Assembly: GCA_963661945.1 (NCBI GenBank)
Contig: CAVLDP010000017.1
Coordinates: 1-51,802, forward strand
DNA: 51,802 nt
Direction of reading: 5' to 3'
Origin: CAVLDP01 sp963661945
GTDB taxonomy: Bacteria > Bacillota > Clostridia > Lachnospirales > Lachnospiraceae
The translations under genes and the position numbers were made by a program. How positions within the stretch are numbered: the stretch's first letter is position 1; the number at the start of each line of letters is the position of its first letter. Below the pieces are notes generated by a model, which saw nothing but the letters and a program-made list of their open reading frames with translations, was not told the DNA's origin and did not search any database. Below are positions 8,463-17,742 of this stretch, piece after piece.

Positions 8463-9757
8463 TGAATAGACAGGATGACAGAAGAATTGCTGAGTCTCTC
8501 ATCCGCTACATAGGGGAGGCCACCTCCCCTTTTCACGTGGTAGAGACGAGTGCAAGAAGATTTGAAGAGGCAGGATTTCAGAAGCTTGACTTTACAGAAG
8601 AGTGGACACTTGGTCCTGGCAAGTACTATACGATTCCTTATGGAACGACCATGTTTGCATTCTGCCTGCCAGAGCTTGACAGTGATCTTTCCTTTCACAT
8701 TGCATCAGCCCATACGGATTATCCGTGTTTCCGCGTGAAGCCACAGGCAGAGATGGAGGCAGGTGGCTATCTGAAGCTGAATGTGGAGCCTTATGGAGGC
8801 GCTATCTATAGCACCTGGTTAGACCGTCCGCTCTCTATTGCGGGCAAGGTGGCGCTTAAAAGCCAGGATATCTATCAGCCAATTCTTAAGGTCATTGATT
8901 TTAAGAGACCACTGCTTACGATTCCAAATCTTGCAATTCATCTGAATCGCGAGGTCAATAAGGGTGTGCAGCTGAATCAGCAGACACAGCTTCTTCCTAT
9001 TATAGGTATGCTTGAGGAGAACTTGTCCAAGGAACATTTCCTGCTAGACCTTCTTGCATCAGAGCTTGGCTGCGCAGCGGATGACATTTTGGATTTTGAC
9101 CTCTATATCTACAATATGGAAGAGGGATGCATTCTTGGACTAAATGATGAATTCATTTCTTGTCCTAGACTTGATAATCTGACTTCATGCTATGCAATTA
9201 TGGAAGGGCTGTTAGGCGGAACTAACAAGGGTCAGATCAATGTGGCAGCCTTCTATGATAATGAAGAGATTGGAAGTAGAAGTAAGCAGGGAGCAGATTC
9301 GAATTTGACCTCGATTCTTCTGGAGAAGATCTATGCAGGACTTGGAAAGAGTCGAGAGGACTTAACAAATGCGATTCTTCGAAGCTTCATGATTTCTATG
9401 GATGTAGCGCACAGCCTGCATCCGAACTACATGGATAAATACGATCCGACAAATCAGTGCAGATTGAATGGCGGAGTGGCGCTGAAGCTTAGCTTTAGTC
9501 AGAGATATGCGACCGATACCGAGGCAATTGCAATTATCCAGCAGCTTGCGGAGAGCGCTGACGTACCATATCAGAAGTTTGTCAATCGATCAGATATTCC
9601 GGGTGGTTCTACGCTTGGATCCATCTCTGCGGCTTACCTGCCAATGAAAGCGGTGGATCTCGGCGTTGGAATTCTTGCAATGCATTCGGCAAGAGAGATG
9701 ATGGGGTTATCGGATCAGGCGGCGATCACTCGCCTTGCGACTGCCTTCTTTCAATAG
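8462..9757 (+). CDS. apeB: M18-family aminopeptidase
   Basis: A 431-residue zinc metallopeptidase of family M18 (aspartyl aminopeptidase-like, tetrahedral cytosolic enzyme). Metal-ligand motifs are visible: SAHTDYP at about 82-88 and YDNEEIGS near residue 264, with a C-terminal MHSAREMMG His. Length matches the bacterial members (about 430). Its ATG shares one base with the deoC stop, so the two are probably co-transcribed from the deoC promoter. Released N-terminal acidic residues are the family's usual products; the specificity here is not readable. Confidence 0.92.
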   Translation: MNRQDDRRIAESLIRYIGEATSPFHVVETSARRFEEAGFQKLDFTEEWTLGPGKYYTIPYGTTMFAFCLPELDSDLSFHIASAHTDYPCFRVKPQAEMEAGGYLKLNVEPYGGAIYSTWLDRPLSIAGKVALKSQDIYQPILKVIDFKRPLLTIPNLAIHLNREVNKGVQLNQQTQLLPIIGMLEENLSKEHFLLDLLASELGCAADDILDFDLYIYNMEEGCILGLNDEFISCPRLDNLTSCYAIMEGLLGGTNKGQINVAAFYDNEEIGSRSKQGADSNLTSILLEKIYAGLGKSREDLTNAILRSFMISMDVAHSLHPNYMDKYDPTNQCRLNGGVALKLSFSQRYATDTEAIAIIQQLAESADVPYQKFVNRSDIPGGSTLGSISAAYLPMKAVDLGVGILAMHSAREMMGLSDQAAITRLATAFFQ

Positions 9758-9797
9758 GAAGCTTTCGGATTAGAGTGTAGAGTAAATGGGGGATACT

Positions 9798-12365
9798 ATG
9801 GGATACAATATTGATTTTGAAATTGCAGCGGTGCTGTTTTTATTGATTCTTTTTATCATAATGCAATTCCGCTATCCGATTCGGACAACGCATGATCGAT
9901 ATTTTCATGCCCTGGTATTCTTCATGATGGTATCGACGGTTCTTGATATTGCGACCGCGATAACGATCGACATGGCGAGTCAGCTGCCACTATGGTTCTC
10001 TATGGCGCTAAACACGCTTTACTTCTTTTTCTCTACGCTTGATACGATTGTATTTGCCATTTATGTCAGCTCCTATCTTGAGACAGTGAATATACCGACT
10101 ATTTTCCGCATTCTGAATCCGACCATGCTTGGACTTTATCTGATTCTGATTGTGGCGAATTTGTATAATGGTTGTCTTTTCTTTTTTGCAAATGGAGTTA
10201 CCTATACGCATGGCAGCCTCTATTATGCGGTTTATCTCTTTCCGGCTTACTACATTTTGTTTTCTTTTGGAATGCTTTTTCGAAAACATGCTACATTTAC
10301 CAAGTCACAACTGGTGTCCATATTTGTCTTCTCCCTGCTTGCTTTTGCAGGCATGGTGGCGCAGATCTTTCTCTTAGACCATGTGCTTGTTACGTATTTT
10401 GCGCTGGCACTAGCTCTTCTTATTATGATTTTCTCCCTGGAGACTCCAGATTATCGGGCTCTGATGGAGACTATGGATGAGCTTGAGCGAACCAGGGCAG
10501 AGGAAGTGGCTGCAAGAAATGATGCAGAGATGGCAAGGCATGAAGCCGAGAAAGCTAATCAGGCGAAGAGTGCATTTCTTGCAAGCATGTCGCATGAGAT
10601 TCGTACTCCAATGAATGTAATTATGGGATTTTCGGAACTTGCGATGCAGGAAGATGTCAGCAAGGAAGTGCGGTCTTATCTCATGGATATTAAGACAAGC
10701 TCTGGAACTTTGCTTACGATCATCAATGAGATTCTGGATATTTCCAAGATTGAATCCGGTAAGATGGAGCTATCTATGCTTGAATATGACCTGGGGGAAG
10801 TATTGCATGACGTCTCTCTTATTATTGAGAACCAGGCGGGAACGAAGGGACTTGAGTATCAGTGCAAGATTAACCCGTCGATTCCGGGACACTTACTGGG
10901 TGATGGCACCAAGCTTAGGGAGATTCTGATTAATCTCTTGAATAATGCAGTGAAGTATACGGAATACGGTTCGATTCATCTTGCGGTAGATATGGAGGAA
11001 GCGCATAAGGGACAGGTGATTCTTCTATTTCATATAAGTGATACTGGAATCGGAATTCGAGCTGAGGACCAGGGCAGCATCTTCGATAGCTTCCAGAGAG
11101 TGGATGAAGAGCAGGAGAGCCATATCGAGGGAACTGGTCTTGGTCTGGCCATCACGAAGACTTATGTCGAGATGATGGGAGGAGAGATTGACCTCGATTC
11201 TGTCTACGGCAAGGGATCGACATTTCATGTTCGAATCCCGCAGGAGGTTGTGGACCCAGCTCCAGTTCAGATTCGAACAGAGGGCGAACAGGGCTCATCT
11301 AGCGATTATGCAATGTCTGACATGAAGATTCACGGAGTTCGTGTTCTCGTGGTGGATGATAATGCTGTGAACCGTATCGTTATCGAGAAGAGCATGAAGC
11401 ACTATGGTCTGGAGGTAGATCTTGCGGCCAGTGGAATGGAAACCATTGAGAAGTGCAAGAGTTTCCATTACCCAATTGTCTTCCTGGATCAGATGATGCC
11501 TAAGATGAGTGGTCTTGAGACCATGAAGGCACTTCGGAGATTGGATGCGTATTATTCGACGGAGGGCGAGAGCAAGATTGTCGCTCTGACAGCGAATGCC
11601 CTATCTGGCGTTCGTGAGGAGCTGCTCGACCAGGGCTTTGATGAGTATCTAAGCAAGCCAATGAATTATGCCAGGTTGGAGGGCTTGCTTCGCCAATTCC
11701 TGCCGGAAGATAAGATTGAGTTGCAGGATTCAAAGAAGGTGCAGGATGTGGCCGATATTGAGGACCGGGCGAGTGAGATGCAGACTGTCTTTCCGGAACT
11801 GGATGTGGCTGCAGGCCTCCGCTACTTTGGTAATACCGAGGACTATTTATCAATCTTATGGAAGGTCTATACAGAAGGCATGAATCAGATTCTGTCTCTC
11901 AAGGGCTTTCTTAGAAATGAAGATTATCAGAACTTCACCATTATGATTCACGCAATCAAGGGAAGCTGCCTGAATATTGGCGCAGACACCTATGCCAAGC
12001 AGGCTAGGGAGTTGGAGCTTGCTGGTAAGAAGGCGAATTATTCTTATATTGAGGAAAAGGCGGATCTCTTTGTTACGGATTACAAATCGCTACTTCAGGG
12101 AATCGCATCAGGCCTTGCCAAGGCAGGCTTCGAAGGTCAGATGGAGGAAACAAGGGCGGATATTCGCACCTTTCTTCTGCAGATGGAAGCCCTCGCGAAG
12201 TCCTATGATATTCCGACCCTTCAGCGGGCAATTCGCCTGAAGATGGTGGAGGAAATTGATCCGGATAATCGTAAGATCCTTCGAGAGCTAAGCGCCATGG
12301 TAGATGATGTGGACATCGATGGAATGGTGGATTATCTGGATGGATTGCTAGAGACACAGATATAG
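9798..12365 (+). CDS. Membrane hybrid histidine kinase with REC and Hpt domains
   Basis: About 855 residues. The N-terminal ~215 residues are strongly hydrophobic with roughly seven membrane segments and no large extracellular loop. A short coiled coil follows, then the HisKA box SMSHEIRTPMN (His about 265), a HATPase with DTGIGI and GTGLGLAIT, a receiver domain with VVDDN and phospho-acceptor FLDQMMP (Asp about 563), and a C-terminal Hpt with MIHAIKGSC (His about 717). This is a complete phosphorelay short of an output protein, and no response regulator is adjacent. I chose ATG 9798 because GGGGG sits just before it; ATG 9786 is the alternative. Signal unknown. Confidence 0.93.
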   Translation: MGYNIDFEIAAVLFLLILFIIMQFRYPIRTTHDRYFHALVFFMMVSTVLDIATAITIDMASQLPLWFSMALNTLYFFFSTLDTIVFAIYVSSYLETVNIPTIFRILNPTMLGLYLILIVANLYNGCLFFFANGVTYTHGSLYYAVYLFPAYYILFSFGMLFRKHATFTKSQLVSIFVFSLLAFAGMVAQIFLLDHVLVTYFALALALLIMIFSLETPDYRALMETMDELERTRAEEVAARNDAEMARHEAEKANQAKSAFLASMSHEIRTPMNVIMGFSELAMQEDVSKEVRSYLMDIKTSSGTLLTIINEILDISKIESGKMELSMLEYDLGEVLHDVSLIIENQAGTKGLEYQCKINPSIPGHLLGDGTKLREILINLLNNAVKYTEYGSIHLAVDMEEAHKGQVILLFHISDTGIGIRAEDQGSIFDSFQRVDEEQESHIEGTGLGLAITKTYVEMMGGEIDLDSVYGKGSTFHVRIPQEVVDPAPVQIRTEGEQGSSSDYAMSDMKIHGVRVLVVDDNAVNRIVIEKSMKHYGLEVDLAASGMETIEKCKSFHYPIVFLDQMMPKMSGLETMKALRRLDAYYSTEGESKIVALTANALSGVREELLDQGFDEYLSKPMNYARLEGLLRQFLPEDKIELQDSKKVQDVADIEDRASEMQTVFPELDVAAGLRYFGNTEDYLSILWKVYTEGMNQILSLKGFLRNEDYQNFTIMIHAIKGSCLNIGADTYAKQARELELAGKKANYSYIEEKADLFVTDYKSLLQGIASGLAKAGFEGQMEETRADIRTFLLQMEALAKSYDIPTLQRAIRLKMVEEIDPDNRKILRELSAMVDDVDIDGMVDYLDGLLETQI

Positions 12366-12379
12366 GGAGGTAAGATAAA

Positions 12380-13372
12380 TTGGCTCGTATCACAGTGCTT
12401 GGAGCGGGAAGCTGGGGAACAGCACTCGCGTCTCTTCTTATTAGAAATGGACATGAGGTTCTTCTTTGGTCCTATCGAATAGAACAAGTAGAAGAGCTAA
12501 GACTTGTTAGAGAGAATAAATCGAAATTGCCGGGTTTTCTACTGCCAGAGGAGCTTCGCTATACCAGCTCCATACAGGAAGCGGTGTGTGATGTTGACTT
12601 AATTGTGATGGCAGTTCCGTCAAAGGCAACGAGGGAGACAGCAGAGAAGATTGCACCATTTCTAAAGGAAGGACAAAGAATTGTCTCCGTCAGCAAGGGA
12701 ATAGAGCCGGGTACACTGTATACACAGTGTCAGATTATAAATGATGTTATTCCAACTGCCATAACTGCAGTGTTGAGTGGTCCAAGTCATGCGGAGGAAG
12801 TAATACAGGATTTGCCGACGCTTGTGGTATGCGGATCGTCGAATCAGGACTTTGCGCTCTATCTGCAGGAAGTTTTTATGAATGAGAATTTTCGCGTCTA
12901 TGCGAGTCCGGATGTGATAGGCATAGAGATTGGTGGTTCTTGTAAGAATGTCATTGCACTTGCGGCCGGAATATCTGATGGACTAGGATTTGGAGATAAT
13001 GCCAAGGCGGCTCTTATCACAAGAGGCGTGAAGGAAATTACAGATTTATCGCTTGCCATGGGAGGCCGCAGGCGTACCCTGAATGGCCTGACGGGAATCG
13101 GAGATCTAATTGTTACTTGTCAGAGTATGCACAGTCGCAATCGTAAGGCAGGTTTCTATATAGGACAGGGCATGACCTATCAGGAAGCAATGGATGAGGT
13201 GCAAATGGTTGTAGAGGGAGTTTATTCGGCTGAGGCTGCACTTGCGCTTGGACAGAAGCTAGGTGTCGATCTCCCAATTATTTCTGAAGTAAATGAAGTC
13301 CTCTTTCATGGCAAGGATGTGAGGATGGCAGCTCGTGAGTTGATGACGAGAGACAGAAAGTCGGAGATATAG
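12380..13372 (+). CDS. gpsA: Glycerol-3-phosphate dehydrogenase [NAD(P)+]
   Basis: A 330-residue cytoplasmic enzyme that reduces dihydroxyacetone phosphate to sn-glycerol-3-phosphate for phospholipid synthesis. It has the Rossmann motif GAGSWGTA at about 7-14, SKGIEPGT at about 108-115, SGPSHAEEV at about 132-140, and the catalytic Lys region SCKNVIALAAGISDGL. Translation starts at TTG 12380, shown by GGGAGG at 12365-12370 and by the N-terminus MARITVLGAG. This is normally an essential chromosomal gene, so its presence here supports a chromid, unless a second copy exists elsewhere. Confidence 0.95.
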   Translation: MARITVLGAGSWGTALASLLIRNGHEVLLWSYRIEQVEELRLVRENKSKLPGFLLPEELRYTSSIQEAVCDVDLIVMAVPSKATRETAEKIAPFLKEGQRIVSVSKGIEPGTLYTQCQIINDVIPTAITAVLSGPSHAEEVIQDLPTLVVCGSSNQDFALYLQEVFMNENFRVYASPDVIGIEIGGSCKNVIALAAGISDGLGFGDNAKAALITRGVKEITDLSLAMGGRRRTLNGLTGIGDLIVTCQSMHSRNRKAGFYIGQGMTYQEAMDEVQMVVEGVYSAEAALALGQKLGVDLPIISEVNEVLFHGKDVRMAARELMTRDRKSEI

Positions 13373-13405
13373 AGAATTGGTGTGGACATTAAGGAGAATA
13401 GATTA

Positions 13406-14650
13406 ATGAAAATCGCAGTAGCAGGAACAGGATATGTCGGTTTATCCCTGGCAGTCCTCTTAGCACAACATAATGAAGTAACGGCCGTGGACATTATCCC
13501 GGAGAAGGTGGAGAAGATCAACAACAGACAGTCTCCGATCCAGGACGAATATATCGAGAAGTATTTGGCAGAGAAGGATCTGCATCTCACCGCCACAACC
13601 GATGGCGCAGCAGCTTATGCATCCGCGGAGTTTGTGATCATTGCAGCTCCAACCAACTATGACAGTAAGAAGAATTTCTTTGATACATCCGCGGTGGAAT
13701 CCGTAATAGAGCTGGTTCTCTCCGTGAATCCGTCAGCCTTCATGGTCATTAAGTCAACCATCCCTGTGGGCTACACAGAGTCTGTGAGGAAGAAATATAA
13801 CACCACCCACATCCTCTTCAGCCCGGAGTTTTTGCGTGAGTCCAAGGCCCTCTACGATAACCTCTACCCATCCCGTATCATCGTGGGAACGGATAAGGAG
13901 GATCCGGAGGTACTTGAAGCTTCTACTACATTTGCAGAGTTACTAAGTGTTGGTGCCAAGAAGGAGGACATTCCAACTCTCCTTATGGCATTTACAGAAG
14001 CAGAAGCGGTGAAACTTTTTGCCAATACCTATCTGGCCCTTCGTGTGGCCTATTTCAATGAGCTTGATACCTATGCGGAGTCCAAGGGACTAGATACCAA
14101 GAACATTATCGACGGTGTCTGCCTGGATCCTCGTATCGGATCTCACTATAACAATCCTTCCTTTGGTTACGGCGGCTACTGCCTGCCTAAGGACACCAAG
14201 CAGCTGCTTGCAAACTACGCAGATGTTCCCCAGAATATGATGACAGCCATCGTGGAATCTAACCGGACCCGCAAGGACTATATTGCGGAGCGTGTGCTTG
14301 AGATCGCCGGAGCCTATACGGGAAGTGCGGCCTACGACAGAGAAATGGAGAATAAGCAGAAGGATATTGTGGTTGGTGTCTACCGCCTCACCATGAAATC
14401 TAATTCTGATAACTTCAGACAAAGCAGCATCCAGGGCGTTATGAAGCGCATCAAATCGAAGGGCGCTACGGTGGTTATCTACGAGCCGACCCTAAAGGAT
14501 GGGGAGACATTCTTTGGAAGCAGGGTGATCGGGGACCTTAGTGAGTTTAAGAAGATCTGCGGCTGCATTATAGCGAATCGGTATGATGAAGAAGCCCTAG
14601 GAGACGTGAAGGAGAAGGTGTATAGCAGGGATCTGTATCAGAGGGATTAG
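13406..14650 (+). CDS. UDP-glucose/GDP-mannose 6-dehydrogenase family
   Basis: A 414-residue nucleotide-sugar dehydrogenase, most similar in pattern to UDP-glucose 6-dehydrogenase, giving UDP-glucuronate for surface polysaccharide. The N-terminal Rossmann motif is GTGYVGLSLA. The middle helix domain has SPEFLRES, and the catalytic Cys lies in GYGGYCLPKDT (about residue 259). The C-terminal domain has RLTMKSNSDNFR, shorter than in GDP-mannose enzymes. I use ATG 13406, preceded by AAGGAG; an upstream in-frame start at 13382 would add eight residues. Codon choice looks richer in C at third positions than its neighbours, which could reflect high expression or separate origin. It lies 33 bases after gpsA. 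Confidence 0.92.
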   Translation: MKIAVAGTGYVGLSLAVLLAQHNEVTAVDIIPEKVEKINNRQSPIQDEYIEKYLAEKDLHLTATTDGAAAYASAEFVIIAAPTNYDSKKNFFDTSAVESVIELVLSVNPSAFMVIKSTIPVGYTESVRKKYNTTHILFSPEFLRESKALYDNLYPSRIIVGTDKEDPEVLEASTTFAELLSVGAKKEDIPTLLMAFTEAEAVKLFANTYLALRVAYFNELDTYAESKGLDTKNIIDGVCLDPRIGSHYNNPSFGYGGYCLPKDTKQLLANYADVPQNMMTAIVESNRTRKDYIAERVLEIAGAYTGSAAYDREMENKQKDIVVGVYRLTMKSNSDNFRQSSIQGVMKRIKSKGATVVIYEPTLKDGETFFGSRVIGDLSEFKKICGCIIANRYDEEALGDVKEKVYSRDLYQRD

Positions 14651-14771
14651 AGGGAACCAAACTGAAAATCTTATCAATTGGCTACTCAAAGAATGATTTA
14701 ACCCTTGATACTTAACTCATTTCATGTTAAATTAATTAAATGAATTAACTAATTAATTCGGGAGGCAAACT

Positions 14772-16196
14772 ATGAATACAAAAAGAATTGTTCATTTGGT
14801 TATGGGGCCAGCCTTGTATTTCATCCTGACCTATGCATGTTACGGCTGCGGGCTTATGGAACTTAGCGCGGCCAAAGGACTTGGTTGTGCGGTGTGGATG
14901 ATTTATTGGTGGGTGACGAGACCTGTTGATATTACAGTCACGGCCTTGCTTCCTGTTGTGATAAATGCGCTGTTTTCCATTGTACCGATGGAGGATGTAA
15001 TCACCCAGTACGCATCTTCGAGCATTATATTAATCTTTGGATCCTGTCTGCTGACTGCACCATGGTCAGCTATTGGACTGGACAAGAGAATCTCTCTGAA
15101 AGCCCTGTCTCTGATTGGACCTTCGATGAAGTCGCAGATTGCGGTATGGCTTATTGCGGCGGCAGTTATGTCGAATCTTATGCCAAATGTAGTCGTTGTA
15201 GCAATCTTCACACCGATCGCCGTATCCATGCTTGTTGCTGCAGGCTATGAAGACATTAAGAAATGTGAACCGGCTGTGCCAATCCTATGTGCGATCGCCT
15301 GGGGTTCTCAGCTCGGTGGCGCAGGAACTCCGCTTGGTGGAGCGATGAACATTACAGCGATTTCATTTATCGAAGACTATACCGGAAGCGAGTTCATGTA
15401 TGTGGATTGGATGACTCGCATGTTGCCATATACGATTATCGTAACAGCAGTAGTCCTTCTTGCCATGCTTCTTCGCCCGATGAAGGTGAAGTCGTTAGAA
15501 GGCACGAAGGAATATTTCAAGATGGAATATGCAGCCCTTGGACCAATGAAGAAGGATGAGAAGGTAAGTCTTGTCCTTTTCATCATTGCGATGCTTGGTT
15601 CCTTCCTTCGTCCACTCTATGCAGATATTCTGCCGGGACTTGTTCCAGCATACCTTTTCCTACTTCTTGGATTCCTCAATTTCGTGATTTTGTCTGCAGA
15701 TAAGAAGGAGATGCTTCTGACATGGGATGCAGCACAGCGTGAGATGATGTGGGGTATGTTACTACTCTTCGCCGGTGGACTTGCGCTTGGTCAGATTCTG
15801 ACAAATTCTGGTGCAAATGATGCAGTGGCTCAGATGATTGCCGGACTGAATTTGGATGGTGGCTTCCTGACAATTCTAATCTTCGCAATCTTTGCGGCGA
15901 TTATCTCAGAAATGACAAATAGCACCGTATCAGCTGCAGTGACGCTGCCAATTGTGATTGGTGTGACAGGTAAGCTTGGTCTGAATCCAATGCCATATGT
16001 ATTTACGACTGCCATGGCTATGAACTATGAATCGCTCCTGCCGGTATCCGTTCGAGCAATCTCTGTTGGATATGGCCTGGATCCAGATAAGCTTATGAAG
16101 GTGGGCTTCCCAATTACCCTGATTCGATTATTGATTGCAGTACTCGTAGGCTACATTACCATGCTTGTATGGCCGGGCTTCGGAGTACTAAGTTAG
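14772..16196 (+). CDS. SLC13/DASS-family anion transporter
   Basis: A 474-residue membrane protein with about twelve predicted membrane spans and the divalent anion:Na+ symporter pattern. It has a conserved SNLMPNVVVVAIFTPIA stretch near residue 134, GGAGTPLGGAMN near 178, and SEMTNSTVSAAVTLPI near 377. Family substrates are dicarboxylates, citrate or sulfate; residues that would decide this are not clear to me. GGGAGG precedes the start. The 120-base upstream region is AT-rich with ATTAAT-type repeats and probably holds its promoter. It ends four bases from the convergent nuclease gene. Confidence 0.85.
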   Translation: MNTKRIVHLVMGPALYFILTYACYGCGLMELSAAKGLGCAVWMIYWWVTRPVDITVTALLPVVINALFSIVPMEDVITQYASSSIILIFGSCLLTAPWSAIGLDKRISLKALSLIGPSMKSQIAVWLIAAAVMSNLMPNVVVVAIFTPIAVSMLVAAGYEDIKKCEPAVPILCAIAWGSQLGGAGTPLGGAMNITAISFIEDYTGSEFMYVDWMTRMLPYTIIVTAVVLLAMLLRPMKVKSLEGTKEYFKMEYAALGPMKKDEKVSLVLFIIAMLGSFLRPLYADILPGLVPAYLFLLLGFLNFVILSADKKEMLLTWDAAQREMMWGMLLLFAGGLALGQILTNSGANDAVAQMIAGLNLDGGFLTILIFAIFAAIISEMTNSTVSAAVTLPIVIGVTGKLGLNPMPYVFTTAMAMNYESLLPVSVRAISVGYGLDPDKLMKVGFPITLIRLLIAVLVGYITMLVWPGFGVLS

Positions 16197-16200
16197 GGAA

Positions 16201-17196
16201 TTAATAGCATTTAGAACATGGCTTCTTGCCCTCAGCTTCCGCTTCGGATTTCGTAACCTGATGAGCCTTGTCTGGGTTCATGGTTCCACAGTTGTTGATG
16301 CTGTGGTAGCATTTGCCAGTAGCCGATAGCCACACCATGCTTGTGTCCGTAGTAGGTGCTGGCGTAGGCGCTATAGCACTAACAGATTCCTGCTTTGTAA
16401 CAGCTTGGCTTACGGCACTTTCTGAGGTGGTGGTAGTATCAGTTTCCGCCTTACTGCTTGCCGTATAGTTTGGATCAAGCTTGCTTGAGCCATCGCTATA
16501 GTCGATTGTGATGCCTGGCTGGACGTTAGGGCAGTAGACGCAGAATTCCACGCCCTTTCCTTGATCTTCTACGGAGTAGGCCTCCAGGAAGACGCCGGAT
16601 GCGACCAGGTTCTTGCCTTCAAAATATGGGGTTACGCGATAGAGGACGTGATTGTTGGTAGATTCGACGTAATCGGCAACTTCATTTTCATAAGGCAGCA
16701 TGCCTTCTACATTGAGATAGCGAGTGCCGGTGATGAGGTTTTTCTTGTTGGCGTTCTCACCAGCCAGCTGATATCCGATTAGATGGCATCGATTATAGAG
16801 ATAGTTGCCATCGACGAGGCCACTATACTTGACTGTGTGCCAGCCTGATGGTTTCACACGGCCGATGCTTCCTCGCTTCTCGGTAGGCATGAGCTCCTGG
16901 CAGATGTTGGCATAGGCGACGCCGCATCGACCAAGGGAATCCAGCTTGCTATAGGATTCAAATGCCTTTGTGTTTGATTTTTCACGTTCTGTGAAGAAGG
17001 GTACATTATTATTCCACTCGATAGAGGATACGATTTCACCAGTCGAATCCTGACTTGCAGTGGTCGACTTACTGCTTGCGGTAACAAGCAGGGGATTTAC
17101 ATATGTTGTGGCGGCAGATGCGAATATACTTAGGGCCAGAAGCAGGCTAAGTAACGCTGATTTTGGCTTTCGCTGTCTTATGATTTTCTGATTCAT
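16201..17196 (-). CDS. Secreted DNA/RNA non-specific endonuclease
   Basis: A 331-residue protein with an N-terminal basic-hydrophobic signal peptide (about residues 1-38, ending near ALSIFASAATTYVNP). The nuclease core has YNRCHLIGYQLAGENANKKN at about 133-152, with the metal-coordinating Asn and the general-base His in a variant of the DRGH motif, as in the EndA/streptodornase group. A Ser/Thr-rich linker follows. A C-terminal ~45-residue module has two Cys pairs (KCYHSINNCG and PCSKC), possibly metal-binding or disulfide-bonded. Likely roles are extracellular DNA scavenging or DNA uptake. Expressed divergently from ygbA. Confidence 0.9.
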   Translation of the reverse strand: MNQKIIRQRKPKSALLSLLLALSIFASAATTYVNPLLVTASSKSTTASQDSTGEIVSSIEWNNNVPFFTEREKSNTKAFESYSKLDSLGRCGVAYANICQELMPTEKRGSIGRVKPSGWHTVKYSGLVDGNYLYNRCHLIGYQLAGENANKKNLITGTRYLNVEGMLPYENEVADYVESTNNHVLYRVTPYFEGKNLVASGVFLEAYSVEDQGKGVEFCVYCPNVQPGITIDYSDGSSKLDPNYTASSKAETDTTTTSESAVSQAVTKQESVSAIAPTPAPTTDTSMVWLSATGKCYHSINNCGTMNPDKAHQVTKSEAEAEGKKPCSKCY

Positions 17197-17258
17197 TTCT
17201 CAATTCCTCTCTATGGATTCCTAATAATTCAACCTACAAATAGTATACTATTATTTGC

Positions 17259-17307
17259 TTGCGAAGGAAAATTCTCTATGTTAGAATCTGCGTTAGGATT
17301 AACTAAC
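17259..17307 (+). promoter_or_regulatory. ygbA promoter with palindromic operator
   Basis: TTGCGA (17259-17264), 17 bases, TAGAAT (17282-17287). The palindrome GTTAGGATTAACTAAC (17292-17307; arms GTTAG/CTAAC) covers the expected start site, which fits repressor binding. It matches 14 of 16 bases of the palindrome below the pflB promoter. A separate perfect 14-bp palindrome, AATAGTATACTATT, lies at 17239-17252 toward the nuclease gene. Confidence 0.6.
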
Positions 17308-17323
17308 ATTTAGGAGAAATGAA

Positions 17324-17707
17324 ATGACTTGTACGACTACGAATCAGGATAAGATTGCAGAAAAGCGCCGCAAGGAGCAGTACGTTGTGACGCAGATGAT
17401 AGAGCTCTATTGCCATGGTAAGCATGGAAGCAAGAGAGGGCAGATGTGTACGGAGTGTCAGGAACTGGCTGAGTATGCCAGAGCGAGATCTGAGCATTGT
17501 CCACATATGGAGGAGAAGACCTTCTGCAGCAACTGCAAGACACATTGCTACAAGGCTGAGATGCGAGAGAAGATTCGTGCTGTTATGCGCTATTCCGGAC
17601 CTAGAATTATGTTCTATCATCCATTTATGGCAACCTGGCACGTGATTACCTCGCGAAAAGAGAAGAGAGAAATGGCAAGGTCTGAGGCATCAAAATCTCA
17701 GGTATGA
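17324..17707 (+). CDS. ygbA: YgbA_NO family (nitrous oxide-stimulated promoter) protein
   Basis: A 127-residue cytoplasmic protein matching the YgbA_NO family. It has an N-terminal basic KRRKEQYVVTQMIELYC stretch and a Cys series C-x(2)-C (MCTECQ), HCP, C-x(2)-C-x(3)-C (FCSNCKTHCY) that could bind metal or an iron-sulfur cluster, followed by RIMFYHPFMATWHVI. Members respond to nitrosative stress in enterobacteria; the biochemical activity is unknown. The ATG follows AGGAG at 17312-17316; an ATG five bases earlier runs into a stop at once. The hcp gene and Crp/Fnr regulators nearby support a nitric-oxide role. Confidence 0.85.
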   Translation: MTCTTTNQDKIAEKRRKEQYVVTQMIELYCHGKHGSKRGQMCTECQELAEYARARSEHCPHMEEKTFCSNCKTHCYKAEMREKIRAVMRYSGPRIMFYHPFMATWHVITSRKEKREMARSEASKSQV

Positions 17708-17713
17708 TATAAT
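17705..17713 (+). promoter_or_regulatory. Extended -10 promoter for tdk
   Basis: TGATATAAT: an extended -10 with a perfect TATAAT at 17708-17713, overlapping the ygbA stop codon and 30 bases before the tdk start. Confidence 0.55.
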
Positions 17714-17742
17714 ATTTACAAATATCAAAAAGGGGAGATTTT

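Noticed and set aside
11226..11241. GTTCGAATCCC string resembling a tRNA T-arm
   Set aside because: It is in the histidine kinase reading frame with no acceptor, D or anticodon arms around it; no tRNA was found in the window.
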